Assembly: GCF_907164915.1 (NCBI RefSeq)
Contig: NC_061862.1
Span: 125,559,641-125,623,640 of the forward strand
Length of the DNA stretch: 64,000 nt
Source of the DNA: Impatiens glandulifera
Taxonomy: Eukaryota > Streptophyta > Magnoliopsida > Ericales > Balsaminaceae
Reading direction: 5' to 3'
The notes below the pieces were generated by a model. That model saw only the letters and a list, made by a program, of their open reading frames with translations. It searched no databases and was not told where the DNA came from. The position numbers were made by a program, and so were the translations under genes. Positions 22,329 to 31,604 of this stretch are shown here, in pieces. How positions within the stretch are numbered: the stretch's first letter is position 1; each line of letters starts with the position of its first letter.

Positions 22329-25172
22329 TTAAGGCTTGGATGATCCCCCCTTGTCTTGCTCCTTTTCCAGTTCTTTGTCCAGACGTTTCCTTGCTTCTTC
22401 TATTCTTGCTCTGTGCTCTCTAGCACGTCTGTCAGCATCGATTACCAAACCGGCCCATACACTTGAATGGCCGGGGACCTTTTTCCTGAGATTGAAGTTG
22501 GCGCAAATTGGTTTTGGCGGTGGACGAGGTGGAACAGTCAAGGGTCTGCAGCTTGGAGTTGCGGTGGATTCTCCGGTTGACCTTCTTTTCCGTCTGTTGA
22601 GTTCCTCCGAGTCTTCTTCTTCTTCTTCATCCAGCGGTTCCGCATTCAGTCCAACCGGTTCGGCTGTCTTCAGTTCTGCCCGCTTCATTACGTTTTTAAT
22701 GGCACTCCGTTTCTTCTTGTTCTTGTTCCTTGTACTCATGGAGTGGGATGATTGACCCTGTGCCGATTCCTGAGCGTTTGCCTGCTCCTCTTCATTACAT
22801 TGTTGGGCCAGCTCATGATCCTTATCTTCAAGTTCCTTCTGTGCCCGTTCTCTTTCAATCTCTTCTTCTTGCAGCTTCCGAGCGGTTTCAGCGTCCTTCT
22901 CGATTTGGGTTTGGGTTGAGCCGACTTGAACTTTTGACAATTCACCGATCTGGATTGCCATGGCTTGCAGCATGTCCAACAGTGGAGCGGTTGCAGCCTT
23001 GACAGACTCGGTAATCATAGTTTGAACTGTTGATTGCATAGTTGTATCCATCATAGCTTGTAGAGAGTTTACCATTTTATCTTCAGCCGCTGAGATTCTT
23101 TCTTCGGTTACTACTTTAAAGTTCCCAAGGCAAGAATCAGCTGTGTCTACCACTGCTTGTTTGATCTGCTCGATGTCCAGAGCCTTAGCCGGTTGAGAGG
23201 CTTCTTGTTCTCGGTTTTCAGAAGTGCCAGATGTTTCACTAGTTATAAAGAAGGGCTTACTCTGAAATAACTCAGGATTATTGAATTGTCGTTGGCAGGT
23301 GTCCCACCATTTCTTGTCAAGTCGTTCGAATCTTTGCAGGAGCTGTTCTCGTACTCCAATAAATCGCTCCGCCATCTTCATTTCAATCTGTTCCAGCTCC
23401 TTTCCTTTGATTTCTTGAAAGGCATTCTCAATTGCCTGTAGCCGCACGTTTTCGAGAAGTACCGGAGCTTTGGAAAACGCCGGTTGGATCAATTGGGTGT
23501 TAGCCAACTCGAGTGCCCTCTCTTCTAGCTGGACGAGAGCGTCCCATTGCTTGTTTCCACTGAAACCTGGAAGCATGTCAGATAATTTGGTCTCTGTCCG
23601 GAGCTTCACCCACCGCATATATGGAGCTAGTGCCTCACTTGCACCTTTGTTCATATCTTGGATGAATTCATCGAACAACTCATTTTCTTTCTCTAAAGTA
23701 TATGGGTATTCTTCTCCGGTTGTGGCTTCAGTCTGAGGGTCGATCTGCAATGTGCCCGTTCCGGTTTCAGTTGGTTCTTCAATCAGAATGCCCTTGCCTT
23801 TATCTGCCTGAGTAGGACCTTCTGTAGCTGTTCTGTCTCCTGCGGAACCGGACGGTTCTCTTTCTTCAATGTTTTCCTCCTGAGCCGGAGGTGCTGTTTC
23901 TGTTGACTTGGTCGTCTCATCGACCGGTTGAATTTCTGTTTGATCAGGTATTTCAACCTGATTTTCTGGCTTCCGACGACTAGAAACGTCGTCTTCTTCG
24001 GTTTCTCTTGTGATCTCCTGGACCACATTCTGAATGGCTTCAGAAGTATTCAAGCCCACTTCGGCTAATACTTCATCGGCTTGCTTGCTTGGGGACTTGG
24101 AGGTTGCATATTGAACAATTTCTTCTGCTTCCTCCTTAGAATTGGATTTGTTCTCCTTGCTCCCCGAAGATTCGGTTTGCTTTGGAGAATCGGATGGGAT
24201 GGGAGTTGGAACAACGATGTTAATGGGAATTGGCTGGAATACCTCTGCGGTTCTTTCAGGAGGGTTGTCTGAGGAAAGAGTTCTCTCGGAGTCCGCCGGT
24301 TTCTTTGAGCTCTTTTTCGCTGATACCTTCTTCCTCCTTTTCGGTTCTGGTTGAGCTTCTGCCTCAACCGCTTTTCTGGACGGTTTCCTTTGTCTTGTTT
24401 CTTCTTCAACCGGAACCGATGAGCTGGCTCCCTTGGATGACTTTGATTTTGAGATTTTTGGCTTGATCGTCTTCTCCGGTTTCTCTGCTACTGACTCAGA
24501 GTCAAGGATGTTGGATATCGGAAGCGGTACGCCTTCACCTAGTTCCACATTCAGGAACTCAAGAATCTTCACGATTTGCATAGCATAGGCCTGCACCCGG
24601 CCTTCTTTCTTGATTACCATTTGACAGAACTCTTCGTATAGCACGTATCCCCAGTCCACCTTATCGTTGCGGACGATGGCTAACAACATTCTGAGTTTAA
24701 ACTTTGTGAGATTATCGAAGTTACCTCCTTTTCCTTGGAGCGATTTGGAGATGATGGTCACTAGCCATTTGTATTCCGGTTTCAGCTTGATTTTCCGGCT
24801 GTTGTGGAGCACCAGGTCCTGACCTGAAAGGGATACAACCAACCGGGCAGCATTTGATTCTGCGTCGGTTAGGTCGAATTTCAAGTCCGAGCCTGTGTTA
24901 GGCAGACCGAGGGCCTCCGCAAAGATTTCTTCAGTTATAAGAACCGCCTTCCCGTTGACGGTAGCAGATACTTTTCTCTTCAACAGTGTCGCCGTCGCCA
25001 AGAATTCCGTCACTGCCGCCGGATAGATGGTGAATGGACCCGAGAGAAACTTCTCCAGCCCAGAATCTCGAAGAAGTTGAAGAACGGCCTTGTTCTTATC
25101 ATCAGCGTGCTCGTCGATGTCTGCAAAGTCTACCTGCAACATCCATTGAAAGGGGGCTTTTCCTAGATCCAT
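22329..25172 (-). CDS. Extra ORF of element C, 947 codons, intact
   Basis: The only long intact frame in the window. Residues 10-225 form a folded domain of the same family as the other extra ORFs here (LRDSGLEKFLSGPFTIY, then NGKAVLITEEIFAEALGLP, later LRMLLAIVRNDKVDWGYVL). It resembles what is annotated as putative plant transposon protein (Transposase_32 type). Residues 230-480 are charged and Ser/Pro/Glu-rich. Residues 490-620 and 665-800 are helical with coiled-coil character. A basic cluster at 815-835 (KNKKKRSAIK), an acidic run at 848-856 and a proline run near 881-887 follow. It sits just upstream, on its own strand, of the LTR, where Sireviruses carry an env-like ORF. I see no clear membrane segment or signal peptide, so envelope function is not supported. 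Function unknown. Confidence 0.75.
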   Translation of the reverse strand: MDLGKAPFQWMLQVDFADIDEHADDKNKAVLQLLRDSGLEKFLSGPFTIYPAAVTEFLATATLLKRKVSATVNGKAVLITEEIFAEALGLPNTGSDLKFDLTDAESNAARLVVSLSGQDLVLHNSRKIKLKPEYKWLVTIISKSLQGKGGNFDNLTKFKLRMLLAIVRNDKVDWGYVLYEEFCQMVIKKEGRVQAYAMQIVKILEFLNVELGEGVPLPISNILDSESVAEKPEKTIKPKISKSKSSKGASSSVPVEEETRQRKPSRKAVEAEAQPEPKRRKKVSAKKSSKKPADSERTLSSDNPPERTAEVFQPIPINIVVPTPIPSDSPKQTESSGSKENKSNSKEEAEEIVQYATSKSPSKQADEVLAEVGLNTSEAIQNVVQEITRETEEDDVSSRRKPENQVEIPDQTEIQPVDETTKSTETAPPAQEENIEEREPSGSAGDRTATEGPTQADKGKGILIEEPTETGTGTLQIDPQTEATTGEEYPYTLEKENELFDEFIQDMNKGASEALAPYMRWVKLRTETKLSDMLPGFSGNKQWDALVQLEERALELANTQLIQPAFSKAPVLLENVRLQAIENAFQEIKGKELEQIEMKMAERFIGVREQLLQRFERLDKKWWDTCQRQFNNPELFQSKPFFITSETSGTSENREQEASQPAKALDIEQIKQAVVDTADSCLGNFKVVTEERISAAEDKMVNSLQAMMDTTMQSTVQTMITESVKAATAPLLDMLQAMAIQIGELSKVQVGSTQTQIEKDAETARKLQEEEIERERAQKELEDKDHELAQQCNEEEQANAQESAQGQSSHSMSTRNKNKKKRSAIKNVMKRAELKTAEPVGLNAEPLDEEEEEDSEELNRRKRRSTGESTATPSCRPLTVPPRPPPKPICANFNLRKKVPGHSSVWAGLVIDADRRAREHRARIEEARKRLDKELEKEQDKGGSSKP

Positions 25173-25698
25173 TGATTTTTGAGAGAAGAAAATAAAGGTT
25201 GATGATTATCGGAGAGAGATGATCTTTGAAGTTCTGAAAGTTTTTAGAGAGAGAAAGCGCATGTGTTGAATGGGCTGATTTTAGTTTATATAGATGGCGG
25301 TTCCAGGCAGTTTTTGAAGATGAACCGTCACTTTGGAGTTTTTGGCGCCAATTTTTCCCTCCAAAAGTTACTGCCGTAACTTTCGGCGGTAAAGGCGGAA
25401 TTTGATGGGCGGTAAAAAATCGATGGGCGGAAAACTTTGAGAGTTAAAACCATGGGCGGTTTTAAAATTTTCATTTTTGTCTGAAGTTCCGGTTTCTATT
25501 ACATCTTGTTAATCGGAAATTGTTAAGTTGACTTTTGAGTTTTTATGTAAGTTTAAGAGACCGGAATGAGGACGAGCAACCGAAAGCTTTAATATTTCAT
25601 TAATGCAGGAATAGAGAAATACATAGGAGCGGTTCTGGTCGTACAACAAAATGACCAGAAACCGGAAAGTAGAAGTAAGGAGACAGAGGGATTTAATC
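25173..25698 (-). other. Spacer between extra ORFs 2 and 3
   Basis: Non-coding. GGGCGGTAAAAA and GGGCGGAAAA repeats occur at 25380-25460. GAGAGAGA and TTTATATAG features just ahead of the 947-codon ORF (minus strand, 25200-25300) resemble a TATA box plus leader. A similar TTTATAGCC stretch lies before the next copy (about 26550), so each extra ORF may carry its own promoter. Confidence 0.4.
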
Positions 25699-26453
25699 TT
25701 AGGTGAACCAGTCTCCTTCCACCATCCTCACATACCAATTTTCAAAGGTGTTTTCAGGTGATCGTTCCTCAATCCTTGATATCCACCTGTGCATCATGAT
25801 CATGGTGAGTGTGTTGGATGCTCCAACCGGAACACCGGTTCCGAGATTGCGACGTTTGGACATCAAAAGCCGGGTAATTTGAGGAGCATAACTGATCCTT
25901 CCTCTCTTTCCGGTCATAAGCTGCTTTAGCTTATTGAAGAGATAGGAAGCCCAGTTGATATCGGATTTGCGAATGATTGCTATCATAATGTCGAATGCTT
26001 CCCGGCAGTAGTTCTGGTTGGGCATTCGGCCTATGATAGACCTGTGAACCAAGTCGTGCAGGACTTGGTAGTGAGGAGCAATATCCTCTTTCTTCCCACA
26101 GTCCTTAATCGGAGTGTTGGAGGAGGAGAAGATCTGGAAGAAGTCTTCCTTAGCCGGCAGGAATGGCGTAGGAAAGTCAGAAAAACCTTCGGTAGGAAGG
26201 TGAAGAAGGTGGCGAATTCCTCCTCAGTGAACTGGAGGAATTTGCCGTTGATGATGGTGCGAATGCTACCATCATCCAGAACGTGACCGTTGTTAAAGAA
26301 TTCGCACACCTCCTCTTCGAGAATGGTGTCCGAACCCTTAAGAAAACATTTCAAACCAGAGTCTATGACATGCTGAAAAATGCCTTCATAGTAAATACTT
26401 TCCTTGATATCCTCAAAATCGATAATAAGAGTGTTTCTTAATTCAGCAGACAT
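25699..26453 (-). pseudogene. Extra ORF copy 2 of element C, frameshifted
   Basis: ATG at 26453 starts a protein with IIDFEDIKESIYYEGIFQ, then SGLKCFLKGSDTILEEEV and NGKFLQFTEEEFATFF, the N-terminal domain of the extra-ORF family. A frameshift near 26040-26180 moves the rest to another frame (CREAFDIMIAIIRKSDINW, then YAPQITRLLMSKRR), ending at 25699. It has no long charged tail. Total length would be about 250 residues, close to the copy in element A. Confidence 0.8.
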
Positions 26454-26868
26454 GGTGATGAGTGATGAAGAAAGCTTAGGAGAGTTCTTGAGCTTTTGAA
26501 TTCTTAGAGAGAGGGATGCTTGAAGGCGTGGTTTAAGAAATGGAGGTTGATCCCCTTTTTATAGCCTGGAGTGAATGAGAGCATTTAATGCTAGGATTTG
26601 AAAATCTAGCCGTTTATGCTTAGGTATTAATGATTTTGCAGTTTTCCAAGAGAATAAAAGCAAGTCTTGTCAAATCAATTCAGGCATGCTTTTGAAGTTT
26701 ATATTTTCAAGAATGTAATGATATATTTTTGATACGACGCATTGAATGTTGTAGATTTTTGGCTTGGAGAGGAAATGAAAACTATTTCATTAATTGAAGT
26801 CTAAAACCGGTAGTACATCAAAGATACCGGTTTTGTAAGGAAAAAGAAAGACAATGGAAAGGACAGGT
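26454..26868 (-). other. Spacer between extra ORFs 1 and 2
   Basis: Non-coding, AT-rich. A TTTTTATAGCC stretch (26555-26566) and GAGAGAGGG near 26510 lie ahead of copy 2 on the minus strand, as a promoter/leader might. Confidence 0.35.
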
Positions 26869-27510
26869 TTAGACGTTCGATGATTCAGCTGTTTGAGCGG
26901 TTGAAGCCTCAGCCGCTTCAATTCTTCTCGCTTTAACCGCTTCCCATCGGTCGATCATCTCCTGTACTCGTTCTTTGGTGAGCACGTGCCTTGGATGCAG
27001 GGTGACGAACGCTCCAGAATGGATCTCCAGACTTGCGCAGAAACCGCTCAGCTGAGGAGCGTATCCGGTTTTGTTGGAGAGAATCATCCTCTTCAGGTTG
27101 CTGAAGATGATCCAAGACCAGTTGACCGGTGTCCCAACCGTTACAGCTATCATCATCTCGAAAACCCTCTGAGTGTAGTAGTAACTTTTCTCTCTGCATA
27201 ACACAGATTTTCCCAGAGTCTCGCAGAGAATCTGGTACTTGTGAGAAAGTTTACTTTTAGCACCCCAGGGCTTAACCGGGATGTTAGATCCAGAAAACCG
27301 GCGACACATCTTTTCCATTGTCACCGATGAATAGGTTAGGTCGGTTACCCCTTCATTGGGTAAACCGCAGTAGACAGCGAAATCCGTCTCGCTGAAAAGG
27401 AATTTTTGGCCGTAAACCTGTGCAACGAGTATCTCTCGGTGCACTTCTTTCACGGTTTCGAACAGTTCTTCGACCACAAGGTAGTCGATGATAAATCGTA
27501 AGCATGCCTG
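26869..27510 (-). pseudogene. Extra ORF copy 1 of element C, 5'-truncated
   Basis: The open frame can be followed from about 27510 (CLRFIIDYLVVEELFE) to the stop at 26869. It carries YGQKFLFSETDFAVYCGLP and later FEMMIAVTVGTPVNWSWII, then YAPQLSGF. These are the same three landmarks as the other copies. The N-terminal 30-40 residues are missing because the minus-strand segment ends at the head-to-head junction (about 27510-27557). The C-terminus is short, ending TAESSNV. No start in good context remains. Confidence 0.78.
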
Positions 27511-27556
27511 ATGATGTCATTGCCTATTAAATAGACTTAACTTGTTGAAGTAACTA

Positions 27557-28696
27557 ATGGTTATTTCCAAGGTAAATCTAATAATTACTAAGATAGCAAT
27601 GATGAAAAAATATCTATTGACAAGATGTAAGTTTCCCTCTCTTGATTCGAACGACTTTGAAGATTTACTGGAAAGCCAGTGGACAAGTGAAGATCGGAGA
27701 AGAAGCAACCTGGACAACCATTGCATGAGGCACATCTATAAAGCCATAGATAACAACACTTTGAACAAAATATCAGAGTGCGAAAATGCAAAGGAAGCCT
27801 GGGAAACGATCATCCAGATCCACGAGGGAAACGAAAGAACCAAGGAAAATAAAATCCTGGTGGCTACGCAGAAGTATGAGAACATAAGGATGAAACCGGG
27901 AGAAAACATGAAAGAATTTAGCAACCGGTTCACCAGCGTAGTAAGCGAGCTTCAGACACTCGGAAAGAAGTACGACAACCGAGAAGTGATAATCAAAGCT
28001 CTAAGATCCTTGCCGAGCACGTGGGACATCAAGACCATGGTGATGAGGGAGTCAAGCACCCTTGGGCAGATGAAGTTGCATGATGTGTTTGAGGACCTGA
28101 AAGCCTACGAGTTCGAGATCAATTCTCGGATCGAAGATGAAACATCAACATCTACCGCAACAAGATCTTTGGTTACATCGGTGGAACCGGCGGCTCCAGT
28201 ATCAACCGCACCGGCTCCAGTCAAAAATACCGATCAAATAACCGATGATGTGATGGCGATGCTAGCCCAGAAATTCGGAAAATTCATGAAGAAGAGCCAG
28301 CCACCATCTAACAATGACTTTAATTATAACTATGTAGATAAATCAAACAAAAGATGCTATAACTGTGATGGTTTTGGACATTTCAGGTCGGAATGTAGAA
28401 AACCAAGAAGAGATGATAGAAAACCGGAGGGAAATTATCAAGGAAATTATCAAGGGAATAACTATCAAGGAAACCGGTATCAAGGAAACAACTATCGGGG
28501 AAACAACAATAACCAACGAAACGACTACCGAAGAAGTGATGATCAACGTACTGATGAAGGAAAGGAGATCCAAAAAGCTCTCATTACATCAGACGGTGGA
28601 AGTGAATGGGCATATTCCGACAATGAAGATGGTGAAGAGAAAGTAACATGCTTCATGGCAAACGACGAAGAAGTTTCCTGGTTATTTCCAAGGTAA
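27557..28696 (+). pseudogene. gag: gag fragment of element C (open, rearranged)
   Basis: Open for 379 codons, but both ends are foreign. The first 28 residues or so are not gag. From KFPSLDSNDFED the sequence jumps to WTSEDRRRSNLDNHC, so the N-terminal core is deleted. Then follow AKEAWETIIQIHEG, MKEFSNRFTSVVSELQ and LKAYEFEINSRIED. A CCHC zinc knuckle with correct spacing is at 28355-28396 (CYNCDGFGHFRSEC). A Gly/Asn/Tyr-rich repeat (NYQGN) and CFMANDEE come last. It stops just after a 29-bp sequence that also begins the ORF, then runs straight into the 3' untranslated stretch and LTR. No pol follows. Confidence 0.82.
27558..27586 (+). repeat. 29-bp direct repeat, copy 1
   Basis: Starts TGGTTATTTCCAAGG and is identical to 28679-28707. 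The two copies bracket the gag fragment. Confidence 0.9.
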
Positions 28697-28707
28697 ATCT
28701 AATAATT
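28679..28707 (+). repeat. 29-bp direct repeat, copy 2
   Basis: Identical to 27558-27586. It lies at the end of the gag frame, directly before the segment shared with the left arm (which starts at 28704). Confidence 0.9.
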
Positions 28708-28745
28708 TTTGAATATTTATTCTAAATAATCAAAAAGGGAGAAAT

Positions 28746-30005
28746 TGATAGAAAAATTAAGTAGATTAATTTTGGAACCGGCCAGACAAACTAAACAGAA
28801 ATTAAACTTCATGTGCAGGTACTGAACAAACCGGAACCGGAAATCGTGCATCAATAACCAGCTGCTATTACATCAAAGAAACCGGCTTCAAGTGATCAAG
28901 ACAAATGATCACAGGAACCGGCTTCACTTTCTCAAGCAACCGGTTAGCAAAGAACAGAAGAACACACTTCAACCGGATCATAATGCACAAAGATACAGAA
29001 ACCGGAAAGTACAGATCAAAAGTCAGAAGATTCAAATCTCAAGAGTGACGTACTGTGACGGAGGAAACGTGTCTCGAAAAGATAAAAGAAGATCGGATCC
29101 GATCAGAAGCATGGGAGGAAAGCAATGATGCCTTGGTGATCCGATGCTGACGACCGGAAGCGGATGTTCAACACGTGTATCAATCTGAAAACCGGTTATG
29201 TCATCATCTGCTCAGAGTCACCTGCATGAATGCCAGGTGTTGAGGAAGTTGAAGCGTGCAAGAAATCCTCCTGCAGATAGGCGTGCTAATGATCAACCAA
29301 TCCGCAAGAGAGAGAAGAAAGTAGCCGTTAGCTACTTTCAGCTATAAAAGGAAGATCAAACGTCTTCATTTAATGCAGCAGTGAATACGAGAAATTGAGT
29401 AGTTGAAATTGTGAAAGTCATAAAGCATTCAATTCTAGAGAGATAAAGTTCTATATTCTAAAGTCGGTTTGCCTAAAACCGGAAATCCTTGTGTGTGATT
29501 ATTGTGTTGTGTTGTATTACATCAATGTGTGAATTTGGTGTAACCGGCGAGTAGCGAAGTTGGGCTCGACCGGAAGTGTAAATTGTAACTCTAAAGAGTT
29601 AGTGGAGATCCTTCTCATAACCTGAGAAGAAGGGGTGACGTAGGAGGATTTGCTCCGAACATCCATAAACAAATTTCTGTGTCTTGTGTTCTTTCATTTC
29701 GTTTTCATTTCCCGCTATCTTACCATAAAACCACAAACCAATCATACTTCCAAAACCGGTCACTCACTCTCATTAAACATCTTCCTCCTTAAACATCATC
29801 TAAAAGTCGCAAACGTTGCTTCAACCTGAAACAGACACTTCCGCCCTTGAACACCGGTTCAAGAGTCTGTGACAGGCTGTGCAGTGCTGAGAACGGTTTT
29901 AGTCTCTAACCGGACTATCACCAAGTTGTGTGTTGTTGTAAGCGGCCTCCCTTACTTAAAACCGGAAAACACCCCGGTCCTCCAAGGGCGTCCCCGATCC
30001 TAACA
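28746..30005 (+). repeat. Right LTR of C (plus orientation)
   Basis: A 1260-bp LTR starting TGATAGAAAAATTAAG and ending GATCCTAACA, preceded by the tract CAAAAAGGGAGAAAT (28731-28745). TATA-like TATAAAAGG is at 29343-29351. The conserved hairpin and GGGGTGACGTAGGAGG, with TGACGT at 29636-29641, lie about 290 bp downstream. Inverted relative to the left LTR. Confidence 0.94.
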
Positions 30006-30901
30006 AAAACTTGATTAGAATATTTAAAGGAATTCAGAATTAGAAATCTTTGAATATTGCGTGCATTAGAAGTGATCAGGGAACTGAGTTCACCAACAGA
30101 TACCTATCATTTTATCTCTAGGAGACTGGAATTAGGCACGAGTTGTCTAGCTCCAGAACTCCACAGTAAAACGGCATTGCGGAGAGAAGAGTGAGAACTC
30201 TGAAGGAAGCAACGAGATTTATGCTAGCTGAATTAGACATACCTCAGAGGTTCTGGGCGGAAACTATAAGTACTGCTTGCTATACACAAAATCGGTCAAT
30301 AATCATCAAACGTTTTGATAAAACACCATATGAACTGTACTATGGAAGAATTCCCACAGTTTCTTATTTTAAAATATTTGGGTGTAAATGTTTTATCCAT
30401 AACAATGGAAAGGTTTATCTGACCGCTTTTGATGCTAAAGAAGATGAGGGATTCATGTTGGGATACTCGTCAGTAAGCAAGGCTTACAGAGTATACAACA
30501 AAAGAACACAGACTGCTGATGAATCCCTCCATTTAGTTTTTGATGAGCCTGTTGAGAGCAAATCCATTGAATCCATTGATCTTGCTGACAGACTAAAAGC
30601 GACAAGTCTCGAGTCTGTAAGTGAAGAAGAAGAAACTCTGGACAAGCGGATTGCCCTGTCTGATCTAGTGTCTGATCTGGTTGAATTTCAACCAGACGTA
30701 CAAACTCCTATTCAACATGAAGTTGAGAGTTTATACGTCGCGGAGTCACCAGTTCAGATGACCAATCCCCTTGGATCCAACTTTAGATGGAACATAAATC
30801 ATCCACCAGAACTGATCATCGGAAATTATTTTTCTCCTCGAAGGACAAGACGTCAACTAATGGATGAAATGGCCAACTCCGCATTTATTTTTTCAGATTG
30901 A
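30006..30901 (+). pseudogene. pol: Integrase C-terminal half of element A
   Basis: Continues the integrase interrupted at 20616: CIRSDQGTEF with the second catalytic Asp near 30070-30090, then NGIAERRVRTLKEATR with the Glu. Next come LDIPQRFWAETISTACY and FKIFGCKCFIHNN, typical copia integrase. In-frame stops lie before 30191 (for example TAA just before NGIAERR, at about 30167). The open part is 30191-30901. Confidence 0.9.
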
Positions 30902-31604
30902 ACCCAAGAAAATTGGTAAAGCTGTAGTTGATCCAAATTAGATCAATGCTATGCAGGAGGAGTTAAACCAATTTGTGAGAAATAAAGTGTGATATCTTAC
31001 TCCTAGACCAACTGATAAGTCAGTTATAGGAACAAGATGAGTCTTTAGAAACAAGCTTAGTGAAGATGGTTTAGTCATTAGAAACAAAGCTCGTTTAGTT
31101 GCTCAAGGATACAGACAAGAGGAAGGTATTGATTTTGATGAGTTTTTTGCACCAGTAGCAAGACTAAAGGCAATTAGAATCTTCCTAGCATATGCATCAT
31201 TTAAGAACTTTAAGGTTTTTCAAATGGATGTGAAAAGTGCATTTTTAAATGGGAAATTAAGTGAAGAAGTATATGTTGATCAACCCCCCGGATTTGTAGA
31301 TCATGTGTTACCTAATCATGTTTATAAGCTTGACAAAGCATTGTATGGTCTAAAACAAACTCCTAGAGCTTGGTACGACACATTAACTGAATTCTTGTTT
31401 GATCATGATTTTGTTGTTGGAACTGTGGATAAAACCTTGTTTAGATTCACTAAAGATTCTCACATTCTACTTGTTCAAATATATGTTGACGACATTATTT
31501 TTGGTTCAACTAACCCCAAATTGTGTGAGAAGTTTTCTAAGCTGATGCAGGACAGATTTGAAATGAGCATGATGGGAGAGTTGACATTCTTCCTTGGGCT
31601 TTAA
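30902..31604 (+). pseudogene. pol: Reverse transcriptase of element A
   Basis: Copia [22 protein letters not shown], then [29 protein letters not shown] and [15 protein letters not shown]. The catalytic YVDD is at 31482-31493. Three stops between about 30930 and 31045, and a stop at 31602-31604 (after TFFLGL) where a codon for Lys or Gln is usual, break the frame. The frame order integrase, RT, RNase H is diagnostic for Ty1/copia. Confidence 0.93.

Larger units (their letters stand above)
20617..30005. mobile_element. Composite element C with inverted LTRs
   Basis: A 9389-bp insertion in element A's integrase, with AAAAC duplicated at 20612-20616 and 30006-30010. Its outer ends are reverse complements: TGTTAGGATCGG at left and CCGATCCTAACA-type at right. 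The arms are 1302 bp each (20617-21918 and 28704-30005): a 1260-bp LTR plus the adjoining polypurine tract and about 40 bp. Both tracts face inward, so both arms are 3'-type ends. I compared long stretches by eye and saw one mismatch (21096 against 29526). Inside are three minus-strand extra-ORF copies and one plus-strand gag fragment. There is no protease, integrase or RT. Confidence 0.92.

Noticed and set aside
22336..24466. Several plus-strand frames opposite the 947-codon ORF
   Set aside because: Antisense shadows of a biased coding sequence, with no recognisable domains.
22329..25172. Envelope glycoprotein identity for the extra ORF
   Set aside because: No signal peptide, transmembrane segment or Cys pattern seen. 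Only its position resembles that of Sirevirus env-like ORFs.
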